Shown: piece after piece, positions 13,858 through 21,857 of the stretch | Layout of the letters: each line of letters opens with the position of its first letter | Position numbering within the stretch: the stretch's first letter is position 1 | From: an uncultured Novosphingobium sp. | GTDB lineage: Bacteria; Pseudomonadota; Alphaproteobacteria; Sphingomonadales; Sphingomonadaceae | DNA length: 25,818 nucleotides | Assembly (NCBI GenBank): GCA_937996535.1 | Contig: CALKVF010000093.1 | Span: forward strand, 1-25,818 | Direction of reading: 5' to 3' | Position numbers and translations under genes: made by a program | Notes under the pieces: generated by a model | Seen by the model: only the letters and a program-made list of their open reading frames with translations | Told to the model about the DNA's origin: nothing | Databases searched by the model: none

Positions 13858-14676
13858 GTGATCGATCGCGCGCGTCTGGAAGCGATCGTGCGCGAGGCCG
13901 GGCGAATCGCGCTGGGGCGCTGGCCGGGCCACGGCCACGCGCTCGATTCGTGGGACAAGGATCCCGGCGGCCCGGTGAGCAGCCCGGTGAGCGTGGCCGA
14001 TCTCGAAGTCGATGCTTTCCTCAAGCGCGAACTGGGCGCGCTGCTTCCCTCTGCGGGCTGGCTCTCGGAAGAGACGATCGATGCCCCCGAACGGCTTGAG
14101 GGCGGCCTGCTGTGGCTGGTCGACCCGATCGACGGGACGCGCGATTTCATTCGCGGGCGCGATGGCTGGGCGGTGTCGGTGGCGTTGGTCAGCAGCGGGC
14201 GTCCGCTGATCGGGATGCTCGATGCCCCGGCGCGGTTGCCCGAGCAGGGCGGCGAGTTCTGGTATGGCGAGGCCGGGCGCGGCAGCTGGCGCAATGGCCG
14301 GCAACTGGTCGGCAGCCGCCGCCGGAGCTTGCAAGGGGCGCGGGTGCCGGCCGAAGCCGTGCCGCATATCGATGCCGATCTGGTCCCGGTTCACCGCCCC
14401 AATTCGATCGCGCTGCGCATGGCGATGGTCGCCGCTGACGAGGCCGACCTGGTCGCCACGCTGCGCTGGGGGTTTGAATGGGACATCGGCGCCGCGGCGC
14501 TGATCGCGCGCGAGGCCGGGGCCGCGGTGACCGACGCCTTTGGCGCACCACTGGGCTACAACAAGCGTGATCCGCGCGCCTTCGGGGTGCTGGTTACTGC
14601 CCCCGCGATCCACGGGGCTGCCGTCGCGCGCCTGGCAAGCCGGGCGCAGGAACTGGCAGCCCACAAGGACGGTTAA
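13858..14676 (+). CDS. Inositol-monophosphatase-family phosphatase, CysQ-like
   Basis: A magnesium-dependent, lithium-sensitive-type phosphatase of the FIG/IMPase superfamily. The closest pattern is alphaproteobacterial 3'(2'),5'-bisphosphate nucleotidase (CysQ), which recycles PAP from sulfate assimilation. Motifs: E71-E72 in GWLSEET, D89-D92 in LVDPIDGTRDF, and WDIGAAALIAREAGA near residue 200. The GTG at 13858 gives a 272-residue protein beginning IDRARLEAIVREAGRIAL, the normal N-terminus of the family. A TTG at 13810 would add 16 atypical residues. A 12-bp tandem duplication (13971-13982, 13983-13994) adds four residues in the usually short SPVT/AD loop. Substrate could also be an inositol phosphate. 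Confidence 0.85.
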   Translation: MIDRARLEAIVREAGRIALGRWPGHGHALDSWDKDPGGPVSSPVSVADLEVDAFLKRELGALLPSAGWLSEETIDAPERLEGGLLWLVDPIDGTRDFIRGRDGWAVSVALVSSGRPLIGMLDAPARLPEQGGEFWYGEAGRGSWRNGRQLVGSRRRSLQGARVPAEAVPHIDADLVPVHRPNSIALRMAMVAADEADLVATLRWGFEWDIGAAALIAREAGAAVTDAFGAPLGYNKRDPRAFGVLVTAPAIHGAAVARLASRAQELAAHKDG

Positions 14677-14682
14677 GCCGCC

Positions 14683-15375
14683 TTACTGCCCGGACTTGGC
14701 GGCGGCGACGTCTTCCTGGGTGACGGGGACGATCTTGATTTCGACCCGGCGGTTCTTGGCCCGGCCTGCATCGGTATCATTGCTGGCCAGCGGCATGGTT
14801 TCGCCAAAGCCCTGGCTGCGGATGCGGGTTGAGGACACCCCGCGCGAGCCGAGATAGCTGGCCACGGTGCGGGCGCGGTTTTCCGACAGGGTCTGGTTAT
14901 AGGCGTCCGATCCGGTCGAATCGGTGTGGCCGTAAACGTCGATCAGGCTGTTGGGATATTCATTGAGGCTCTGCGCGACCTGGTCGAGCGTGGTGCGGAA
15001 TTCGGGCTTGAGCGTATAGCTGCCGACATCGAAGGTGACGCCATCGGGCAGATTGACGAGAATCGCCTTGCCGCCATCGGTGCTGGTCACATCGACCCCC
15101 GAACCGGCGGTGTTTTCCTTCAGTTCCTTGATCTGCTTGTCCATCTGGTAGCCGACCGCGGCGCCGGCCACGCCGCCCAGCCCGGCGCCGATGATCCGGC
15201 CGGTCTTGCCGCCGATCAGGCCGCCCAGCAGGCCGCCGGCCAATACCCCGCCAACCCCGCCGATCGCGGTGCGCGAGATCTTCTTCTCGCCGGTGTTGGG
15301 GTCGGTCACGCAGGCCGAAACGGTCAGCAGCGAAGCGGCGGCGAAGCTCGAAATGAGCAGGCGGGACTTGATCAT
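14683..15375 (-). CDS. OmpA-family lipoprotein with glycine zipper (YiaD-like)
   Basis: A 230-residue predicted outer-membrane lipoprotein. The signal peptide MIKSRLLISSFAAASLLTVS ends at lipobox VSAC, with the lipidated cysteine at about 22. A glycine-zipper stretch (GGVGGVLAGGLLGGLIGG and GAGLGGVAGAAVGY, about 37-75) precedes the peptidoglycan-binding OmpA C-terminal domain (about 113-225) with VDVYGHTDSTGSDAYN-like residues (DVYGHTDSTG), LSENRARTVASYL and NRRVEIKIVP. The open frame extends upstream to 15510, but ATG 15375 has an AAAGGGGAT ribosome binding site and a proper signal peptide. It is convergent with the CysQ-like gene (stops 6 bp apart) and divergent from the CorC-like gene. Confidence 0.93.
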   Translation of the reverse strand: MIKSRLLISSFAAASLLTVSACVTDPNTGEKKISRTAIGGVGGVLAGGLLGGLIGGKTGRIIGAGLGGVAGAAVGYQMDKQIKELKENTAGSGVDVTSTDGGKAILVNLPDGVTFDVGSYTLKPEFRTTLDQVAQSLNEYPNSLIDVYGHTDSTGSDAYNQTLSENRARTVASYLGSRGVSSTRIRSQGFGETMPLASNDTDAGRAKNRRVEIKIVPVTQEDVAAAKSGQ

Positions 15376-15428
15376 GCGGTATCCCCTTTGCGGCAATGGA
15401 ACAGACAAGGCAGCCTGAACCTGCCCAG

Positions 15429-15478
15429 ATGAATGCCGCCTGTCTCTGCGATTTGTCAATAAAATGCGGGGCTTGACT
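15429..15478. promoter_or_regulatory. Divergent promoters for the OmpA-type and CorC-type genes
   Basis: On the minus strand a consensus TTGACA (complement of 15454-15459) faces the lipoprotein gene, with weak -10 candidate CATTCA 18 bp on. On the plus strand TTGACT (15473-15478) faces the CorC-like gene, about 54 bp before its start, with no clear -10. The two -35 elements are only 13 bp apart, so transcription in the two directions may interfere. Confidence 0.45.
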
Positions 15479-15531
15479 CGATTTGGCACAGGGACTTCGC
15501 CTTGCCGCACATTTCTGCTAGCGCTGCAGGT

Positions 15532-16851
15532 GTGACCCCATTCCCCTGGACCGACGTTCTGATCATCGCGGGGCTGATCCTGCTCAATGGCCTGTTCTCC
15601 ATGTCGGAGCTGGCGATCGTCTCGGCGCGCCCGGCGCGGCTGAAGGTGCAGGCCGATCGCGGCAGTGCCGGCGCGCGCACCGCGCTGGCGCTGGCGGCCG
15701 ATCCGGGCAAGTTCCTCTCGACCGTGCAGATCGGGATCACTCTGGTCGGGATCATCGCGGGTGCCTATTCGGGCGCCAGCCTTGGCGGACCCACGGGCGA
15801 GCGGCTGGCCGCGCTGGGCGTGCCCGCGCGCTGGGCCCCCGAGGCCGGCTTTGCCATCGTCATCGCGCTGACCACCTATTTCAGCCTCGTCGTGGGTGAA
15901 CTGGTGCCCAAGCAGGTGGCCCTGCGCGCGGCCGAACCGATTGCGGTGATCGCGGCGGTGCCGATGGCGGTGGTCGCGCGGGTGACAGCGCCGCTGGTCT
16001 GGACGCTCGATCGCTCCTCAAGCCTGCTGCTGCGCCTGCTCGGGATGCACGCCGCCGATGACAGCGCGGTCACGGCTGAGGAGCTCCACATGATCTTTGC
16101 CGAGGCGCACCGCGCCGGGGTGATCGAGGAAGACGAGCGCGCGATCATGACCGGGATCATGCGGCTGGCCGACCGGCCGGTGCGCGAACTGATGACCCCG
16201 CGCACCGAACTCGACACGATCGACCGCCGCGCGAGCGAGGTGGAACTGCGCGCTGCGATCAAGGATTCGCCGCATTCGCTGCTCCCCGTGGCGGATGGCA
16301 CGCCTGACAACATCATCGGCGTGGTCCGCGTGCGCGAAGTGCTGGCGGTGCTGCTGGCGGGCAAGAAGGTTCAGCTCACCCGGCTGATGAAGAAGGCCGA
16401 GGTGATCCCCGACCAGCTCGACGCGATGGACGCGCTGCGGCTGCTGCAGCAGTCCGATGTGTCGATGGCACTGGTCCACGATGAATATGGCCATCTTGAA
16501 GGGGTGGTGACCCCGGCCGACCTGCTCGCCGCGATTGTCGGCAATTTCGTCAGCCATCAGGACGAGGGCGACGCGCCGATGATCGTCACCCGAGAGGATG
16601 GCACGCTGCTGCTGGCGGGGGCGCTGCCGGCTGATGCCTTGGCGGACCGGCTCGGGCTCGATCTGCCCGATGACCGCGACTATGCGACCGCGGCGGGTTT
16701 TGCCCTGTCGGTGCTCAAACGCCTGCCGCACGAGGGTGAGCATTTCACCACGCAGGATTGGCGCTTCGAAGTGGTCGACATGGACGGGCGTAAGATCGAC
16801 AAGCTGCTCGCCAGCCCGCTGTCACCGCCCGGGGACGCGGTTACCGACTGA
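15532..16851 (+). CDS. Hemolysin/CorC-type CNNM-CBS membrane protein
   Basis: A 439-residue protein of the TlyC/CorC/YfjD type: CNNM (DUF21) membrane domain, two CBS repeats and a C-terminal CorC_HlyC transporter-associated domain. Membrane segments lie near 6-26 (DVLIIAGLILLNGLFSMSEL), 63-83, 97-120 and 130-150. The CBS pair (about 205-325) starts with the family motif VRELMTPRTELDTID. The C-terminal domain begins IVTREDGTLLLAGALPADAL. Such proteins are implicated in magnesium/cobalt efflux or ion homeostasis; 'hemolysin' is a historical label. The start is GTG 15532; TTG 15502 is in frame but lacks support. It is divergent from the OmpA-type gene. Confidence 0.92.
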   Translation: MTPFPWTDVLIIAGLILLNGLFSMSELAIVSARPARLKVQADRGSAGARTALALAADPGKFLSTVQIGITLVGIIAGAYSGASLGGPTGERLAALGVPARWAPEAGFAIVIALTTYFSLVVGELVPKQVALRAAEPIAVIAAVPMAVVARVTAPLVWTLDRSSSLLLRLLGMHAADDSAVTAEELHMIFAEAHRAGVIEEDERAIMTGIMRLADRPVRELMTPRTELDTIDRRASEVELRAAIKDSPHSLLPVADGTPDNIIGVVRVREVLAVLLAGKKVQLTRLMKKAEVIPDQLDAMDALRLLQQSDVSMALVHDEYGHLEGVVTPADLLAAIVGNFVSHQDEGDAPMIVTREDGTLLLAGALPADALADRLGLDLPDDRDYATAAGFALSVLKRLPHEGEHFTTQDWRFEVVDMDGRKIDKLLASPLSPPGDAVTD

Positions 16852-16866
16852 CCTGTCCATAAGCAA

Positions 16867-16890
16867 AGGGCCCGTCTTGCGGCGAGCCCT
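16867..16890. terminator. Candidate hairpin between convergent genes
   Basis: AGGGCCCGTC pairs with GGCGAGCCCT around TTGC (ten positions, one mismatch and one G-T wobble). It sits in the 64-bp gap between the convergent CorC-like gene and the DUF3035 gene. There is only a short AAA on the left side and no T-run on the right, so it would work better for the minus-strand operon. Confidence 0.45.
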
Positions 16891-16915
16891 GATGCATTCA
16901 ACCTGCGGGATCGGC

Positions 16916-17326
16916 TCAGTTGCCGATCGCGGCCTGGGCTTCGCGGCCATCGCCTTCGGGCGCGGCCACGATGTCGCGGGTCACCGCGCCCTTGGCGACG
17001 GTGTTGGTGCCCGGATCGCCCACGGTCGAGCGGATTGAGGGGGCGGCATTGCCGGCCTTGTTGCCGACCGAATCTTCAACCGCGCTGCGCGGCTGGGCCG
17101 GGCCGAACAGGGCATCCTGGGCCTGGGCGGCGGCACCGGCATCGGTCGGACGCGGGGCGCCGGGCGCGGGCGGAACCAGCGCGAAATCGGGCGGAACCAC
17201 CAGCGGAGCCTGGCGCTGCACGGCGAATTCGTCGGGGCGGTTGCGATTGAACAGCCCACTGCCACCGCAGCCGGCAAGCAGGGCCGAGCCAGCGGCAAGG
17301 ACGATCAGGGCGGCAGATTTGCGCAT
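16916..17326 (-). CDS. DUF3035 lipoprotein
   Basis: A 136-residue predicted lipoprotein of the DUF3035 family, seen next to lspA in alphaproteobacteria. The signal peptide MRKSAALIVLAAGSALLAGC places the lipidated cysteine at 20, followed by the family signature RNRPDEFAVQRQAPLVVPPD (about 28-47) and a Pro/Ala-rich region. ATG 17326 is chosen because it gives the signal peptide and has GGAG about 10 bases upstream; the longer frame overlapping lspA is not credible. It begins 4 bp after the lspA stop and is the last gene of the nine-gene minus-strand run. Being itself an LspA substrate makes the pairing functionally sensible. Its role is unknown. Confidence 0.85.
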   Translation of the reverse strand: MRKSAALIVLAAGSALLAGCGGSGLFNRNRPDEFAVQRQAPLVVPPDFALVPPAPGAPRPTDAGAAAQAQDALFGPAQPRSAVEDSVGNKAGNAAPSIRSTVGDPGTNTVAKGAVTRDIVAAPEGDGREAQAAIGN

Positions 17327-17330
17327 TATC

Positions 17331-17873
17331 TCAGTTCTCCGTCGCAGGGGCGGGCTTGGTGCCGGCCGCCGCGTGGTTATCGTCGCGCTTGTCGCGCGAA
17401 AGGAAGGAACGGGCAAGGATAAACAAGACCCCCAGCGTGATCGCCGCGTCGGCCAGGTTGAACACCAGGAACGGGCGCCATTCGCCAAAGTGGAGGTCGG
17501 CATAGTCGATCACATGGCCGATGGCATAACGATCGCGGATATTGCCCAGCGCGCCGCCCAGCACCGCGCCCAGCGGCAGGATATCGGCGAGCTTGCGCTC
17601 GCGCAGCAACCACACCGCCACGACCAGCGCGATCGCGCCGGTCATCGCCACGAGCCCCCAGCGCATTTCCATCGAATGCGCGGTGAGCATCCCCAGCGAG
17701 ACCCCGAAATTCGAGGTGCGGGTGAAGTTGAAGAACGGCAGCAGCACCAGCTGATCGCCATCGCTGCGCAGGCCGAGCGGCCCGGTGACATAGCCCTTGA
17801 GCCACTGGTCCGCGAGATAGACCAGCAGAGCAAGGCCAAGGCCGATCAGGCGATTGCGAGTGGTCAGGCTCAT
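17331..17873 (-). CDS. lspA: Lipoprotein signal peptidase (signal peptidase II)
   Basis: A 180-residue inner-membrane aspartyl protease that removes signal peptides from diacylglyceryl-modified prolipoproteins. Four membrane segments are visible (about 8-25, 55-70, 75-92, 135-155). The catalytic aspartates are D123 in GHVIDYADLHFG and D142 in VFNLADAAITLG, with the conserved GNIRDR before the first. Start at ATG 17873, overlapping the ileS stop as ATGA (17870-17873), so it is coupled to ileS, the usual bacterial arrangement. The frame continues upstream inside ileS but is not family-like there. Confidence 0.96.
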   Translation of the reverse strand: MSLTTRNRLIGLGLALLVYLADQWLKGYVTGPLGLRSDGDQLVLLPFFNFTRTSNFGVSLGMLTAHSMEMRWGLVAMTGAIALVVAVWLLRERKLADILPLGAVLGGALGNIRDRYAIGHVIDYADLHFGEWRPFLVFNLADAAITLGVLFILARSFLSRDKRDDNHAAAGTKPAPATEN

Positions 17874-20764
17874 TCGGCCCCGTCCATTGCCGAAACAACC
17901 TGATCGCAGCGTGAACAGAGCGCGCCGTCCTCGCTCACTTCGGGAAGGTGACGCCAGCAACGCCCGCACTTGTGATGAGCTGTCGGGGTTACGGTGAGGG
18001 TATCTCCGCTCGTAACACTCGCTGTGATGGCAATTTCCGCCATCAATTGAGCATCGAGTTCTTGTGTCGATCCGAACTCACTCTGGCGCATCGACCAAGG
18101 GTAACGAACCTCTGCAGCCAAACTAGTGCCTAGCTGCTTTTCCCGGCGGAGAGGTTCAATTGCCTCAAGAATATCGCCACGAGCAGCCAGTAGAATCTGC
18201 CACGATTCAGACAATGCCGGATCATGCCAATCGCCAGTAACGTCCGGCCATTCGAGCAGGTGGACGCTGCCGCCCTCGGGATAACGGCTGCCCCAGACTT
18301 CCTCGGCGGTGAACACCAGCACTGGCGCCGCATAGCGGATCAGCGCATGGAACAGCGTGTCGAGCACGGTGCGATAGGCGCGGCGCTTGGGATCGCCGGG
18401 CGCGTCGCAATAGAGGCAGTCCTTGCGGATATCGAAGAAGAAGGCCGAGAGGTCTTCGTTGCAGAAGTCCGCGAGCGCACGGACGTAAGTGTTGAAGTCG
18501 TAGTTATCGACGGCTGTGCGCAGCGTCACGTCAAGATTGAAAAGCGAGTTTAGAACATAGCGTTCCAGCTCGGGCATTTCGCCCACCGCGATGCGTTCGG
18601 CTTCCTCGAACCCGTCGAGCGCGCCGAGCAGGTAGCGGAAGGTGTTGCGCAGCTTGCGATACTGGTCGGCGACGCCCTTGAGGATTTCATCGCCGATGCG
18701 GTGATCCTCGGTAAAGTCGACCGAGAGCGCCCACAGGCGGATGATGTCGGCGCCATAGGTTTCCATGACCTTGAGCGGGTCGATGGTGTTGCCCAGGCTC
18801 TTCGACATCTTCATGCCCTTGGCATCCATCGTGAAGCCGTGGGTCAGGACCGCCTTGTAAGGCGCGTGGCCGCGGGTGGCGCAGCTTTCGAGCAGGCTCG
18901 ACTGGAACCAGCCGCGATGCTGGTCGCTGCCTTCAAGATAGAGGTCGGCCAGCGGCCCGGCATGGCCGGCGGGGCGGGTCAGATCGGGCCACCTGCCGCT
19001 TTCGAGCACGAAAGCGTGGGTCGAACCGGAATCGAACCACACGTCGAGAATGTCGGTGACGCGTTCGTAGTCCTCGGCGCGGTAATCGGCCCCAAGGTAT
19101 TCCTGCGCGCGCGTTTCATCCCAGGCATCGACGCCGGCGGCATGGACCGCGGCGATGATCCGGTCGTTGACGGCAGGATCATTGAGGTACTGGCCGGTCT
19201 TGCGATCGACGAACAGGGTGATCGGCACGCCCCAGGCGCGCTGGCGCGAAAGCACCCAGTCGGGCCGCCCTTCGACCATCGCACCGATGCGGTTGCGGCC
19301 CTTTTCGGGGACGAAGCGGGTTTCGGCGATGGCCTGCATCGCGGCCTGGCGCAGGGTCGGCGCATCGGCGCGGCGCTCTTCCAGCGGATTGCCCGCGCCG
19401 CCTTCGGCTTCCCAGCGCTGCTCGCCCGCGGTCTTGGGCTCGATATGGGCCATGATCCGGTCCATCGGCACGAACCACTGCGGGGTGCAGCGGTAGATCA
19501 CCTTGGCCTTCGAGCGCCACGAATGGGGGTAGGAGTGCTTGTAGTCCGGGCTGGCCGCCAAGAGCGCGCCCGTTTCGGACAGCGCGGTGCAGACCGGGCC
19601 TTCGGGCGCGTTGAACTTGGGATTGATGACGCTGCCTTCGCCGCCGAGCCAGGCCCAGTCGGCCCGGTAACGGCCATCGCCTTCGACCGCGAAGACCGGC
19701 TCGATGCCATTGTCCTTGCACAGCGCGAAGTCGTCCTCGCCGTGATCGGGCGCCATGTGAACCAGGCCGGTGCCGCTTTCGGTGGTGACGAAATCACCCG
19801 GCAGGAACGGACGCGGCTTGGCGAAGAACCCGCCGAGCGCGTGCATCGGGTGGCGCGCCACGGTGCCGGCAAGGTGCAGGCCCTCGATCCGGCGCAGCTC
19901 GGTCAGCTCAAGCCCGGTGCGCGCGGCGAACTGGCCTTGCAGTTCGGCGGCGACCAGGAACTTGCGCCCGCCGGCTTCGACCAGCACGTATTCCACCTCG
20001 GGCCCATAGGCGAGCGCCTGGTTCACCGGGATGGTCCACGGGGTGGTGGTCCAGATCACGCCGTGGGCGCCGATCAGTTCGGCAATCGGCGATTCGGTGA
20101 TTTCGAAGGCGATATCGACCTGGGTCGAGACGATGTCCTCGTATTCAACCTCGGCCTCGGCCAGCGCGGTCTTTTCAACCGGCGACCACATGACGGGCTT
20201 GGCCCCGCGATAGAGCATGCCATTGGCCGCGAACTTCAACAGTTCGCCCACGATGGTCGCTTCGGCGGCGAAGTCCATCGTCAGGTAGGGGTGATCCCAA
20301 TCGCCATTGATGCCGAGCCGCTTGAGCTGCTCGCGCTGGGTGTTGACCCAGTTCTGCGCATAGGCGCGGCACTCGGCCCGGAATTCGGCCGGGGGCACCT
20401 CGTCCTTGTTGAGCTTCTTCTTGCGGTACTGTTCCTCGACTTTCCACTCGATCGGCAGGCCGTGGCAGTCCCAGCCCGGAACATAGGGCGCGTCCTTGCC
20501 CAGCAGGCTCTGGGTGCGCACCACCATGTCCTTGAGGATGTGGTTCAGCGCATGGCCGATGTGCATGTCGCCATTGGCGTAGGGCGGGCCATCGTGAAGG
20601 ATGAACTTTTCACGCGCCGAGCGCGCTTCGCGCAGCCGCCGGTAAAGGTCTTCGCCCTGCCACCGCGCGAGGATGCCGGGCTCCTTTTGCGGCAAGCCGG
20701 CCTTCATCGGGAAATCGGTCTTCGGGAGGAAGACGGTCGAACGGAAATCGCGCTGCTGAGTCAT
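17870..20764 (-). CDS. ileS: Isoleucyl-tRNA synthetase
   Basis: A 964-residue class Ia synthetase attaching isoleucine to tRNA-Ile in the cytosol. The HIGH signature is H68-I-G-H71 in YANGDMHIGHALNH and the KMSKS loop is near residue 651 (MKMSKSLGNTIDP). The CP1 editing domain lies between (with GVIWTTTPWTIP near 230). The C-terminal zinc finger is intact: CGRCWRHLPEVSEDGALCSRC. This is the bacterial type with the zinc knuckle, not the eukaryotic-like mupirocin-resistant type. An anomaly is a segment of clearly lower G+C and different codon use (about 18001-18240, residues 840-920) between the anticodon-binding domain and zinc finger. The stop overlaps lspA; the preceding gene ends 35 bp upstream. 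Confidence 0.98.
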   Translation of the reverse strand: MTQQRDFRSTVFLPKTDFPMKAGLPQKEPGILARWQGEDLYRRLREARSAREKFILHDGPPYANGDMHIGHALNHILKDMVVRTQSLLGKDAPYVPGWDCHGLPIEWKVEEQYRKKKLNKDEVPPAEFRAECRAYAQNWVNTQREQLKRLGINGDWDHPYLTMDFAAEATIVGELLKFAANGMLYRGAKPVMWSPVEKTALAEAEVEYEDIVSTQVDIAFEITESPIAELIGAHGVIWTTTPWTIPVNQALAYGPEVEYVLVEAGGRKFLVAAELQGQFAARTGLELTELRRIEGLHLAGTVARHPMHALGGFFAKPRPFLPGDFVTTESGTGLVHMAPDHGEDDFALCKDNGIEPVFAVEGDGRYRADWAWLGGEGSVINPKFNAPEGPVCTALSETGALLAASPDYKHSYPHSWRSKAKVIYRCTPQWFVPMDRIMAHIEPKTAGEQRWEAEGGAGNPLEERRADAPTLRQAAMQAIAETRFVPEKGRNRIGAMVEGRPDWVLSRQRAWGVPITLFVDRKTGQYLNDPAVNDRIIAAVHAAGVDAWDETRAQEYLGADYRAEDYERVTDILDVWFDSGSTHAFVLESGRWPDLTRPAGHAGPLADLYLEGSDQHRGWFQSSLLESCATRGHAPYKAVLTHGFTMDAKGMKMSKSLGNTIDPLKVMETYGADIIRLWALSVDFTEDHRIGDEILKGVADQYRKLRNTFRYLLGALDGFEEAERIAVGEMPELERYVLNSLFNLDVTLRTAVDNYDFNTYVRALADFCNEDLSAFFFDIRKDCLYCDAPGDPKRRAYRTVLDTLFHALIRYAAPVLVFTAEEVWGSRYPEGGSVHLLEWPDVTGDWHDPALSESWQILLAARGDILEAIEPLRREKQLGTSLAAEVRYPWSMRQSEFGSTQELDAQLMAEIAITASVTSGDTLTVTPTAHHKCGRCWRHLPEVSEDGALCSRCDQVVSAMDGAE

Positions 20765-20799
20765 GACGGTTGGCCGTTAGAGGAAAGGCGGATTGCGCG

Positions 20800-21849
20800 C
20801 TAGTCCCGCGCCGCGCGGCGTGCATCGAGCGCCTTGGCGAGTTCCGCCTCCTCGACCGGGTTGCGCTTGTTGTAGGCCGGGCGCAGCGCCGGGCCGACCG
20901 ACCACATGTCATCGACCCAGACATAGCCGTTGAAGCTGGCCGGCACTTCGCCCAGCTGCTCGGGCAGGTCGAGCCCCATCGGCCCGCCATCGCCGTGCGG
21001 GGCGATCACGATTACCCGCGCGCCCACCGCGTTCATCCGCGCGATCAGGCGGTTGGGCCAGCCGGCAAAGGCCCACTGCCGGTTGAGCGGGATGACCAGG
21101 GTGCCATTGCGGCAGCTTGCCGGGGTCTGCCCGAGCCAGCCGAAGGCGAGGTAATCGTTGGTGCAGGCAGCCATCGTATCGGGGCTGAACGTCCAGACGC
21201 CGGGGAAGGCCGTGCGCAGGGGCGCCAGCGCCGCCTCGGCGCCCGAAAAGCCATCGCCGCGCGCCACCGGATCGCGTCCGGCGGCCTTCAATGCGGCAAC
21301 GAGGCGCGGCGCCAGCGCGGGATCGGCGCTGCGCAGGTTGTAGATCAGCGCGCTTTGCCCGGCGGCGGCGAGGGCTTCATCAAGGCTGGCGATCTGCCCC
21401 GTTCCCTTGCCGCGCAGCGGGAAGCTCTGCCCGCCATCGGCGCTATAGCCATAGCCCGCGTCGAGCGTCTTGAGCTGGGCCATGGTCGCCGCGCTCGCGG
21501 GTCCATGCCCATCGGTGCGGCAATCGAGCGCGGAATCGTGGAACAGGACGATCTTGCCATCGGCGGTCGGCATGATGTCGATTGCGATCGCCTGGGCGCC
21601 GAGCCGCTTGGCCGAATTGATCGCCGCCACGGTGTTTTCAAGGTAATCGTGCAGCGGCGGCTCGATCGCGCGGGCCGGGCAATCCTGGCTGTCCGCCTTG
21701 CGGTGATCGACCTGCTGCATCGTGCCGCGCTGGGCGATCAACTTCACATAGCCGCGCGGGCTGTCGGCCAGCCAGCTGGCATTGAGAAAGGTCAGCGCGA
21801 GGAAGGCCAGCGCCAGCCCCAGCGCGATGCGCATCGCCCACCGTTTCAT
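20800..21849 (-). CDS. Glycerophosphodiester phosphodiesterase-like protein with degenerate active site
   Basis: A 349-residue membrane-anchored protein: signal/anchor at about 5-24 (AMRIALGLALAFLALTFLNA), then a GDPD-type TIM barrel. GDPD enzymes cut glycerophosphodiesters using a conserved H-R-G, P-E-N-T, E-x-D and H-D set. Here the first is Q40-R-G (IAQRGT), E71-N-T is kept (DYLENT), the E-x-D pair is A89-I-D91, and H104-D is kept (LFHDSALDCRTDGHG). The general-acid histidine and one metal ligand are therefore missing. ATG 21849 is preferred because GAGG, overlapping the ribF stop, lies at the right distance; GTG 21861 would give a GTGA overlap instead. It may be a non-catalytic or altered-specificity relative. 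Confidence 0.82.
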   Translation of the reverse strand: MKRWAMRIALGLALAFLALTFLNASWLADSPRGYVKLIAQRGTMQQVDHRKADSQDCPARAIEPPLHDYLENTVAAINSAKRLGAQAIAIDIMPTADGKIVLFHDSALDCRTDGHGPASAATMAQLKTLDAGYGYSADGGQSFPLRGKGTGQIASLDEALAAAGQSALIYNLRSADPALAPRLVAALKAAGRDPVARGDGFSGAEAALAPLRTAFPGVWTFSPDTMAACTNDYLAFGWLGQTPASCRNGTLVIPLNRQWAFAGWPNRLIARMNAVGARVIVIAPHGDGGPMGLDLPEQLGEVPASFNGYVWVDDMWSVGPALRPAYNKRNPVEEAELAKALDARRAARD

Positions 21850-21857
21850 GGCTGGCC

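Noticed and set aside
12458..13861. Plus-strand 467-codon frame opposite sucC
   Set aside because: Antisense shadow of sucC; it begins inside the terminator stem.
18701..20803. Plus-strand 700-codon frame opposite ileS
   Set aside because: Shadow of ileS; composition is skewed to Arg/Gly/His with no motif, and the opposite strand is a certain gene.
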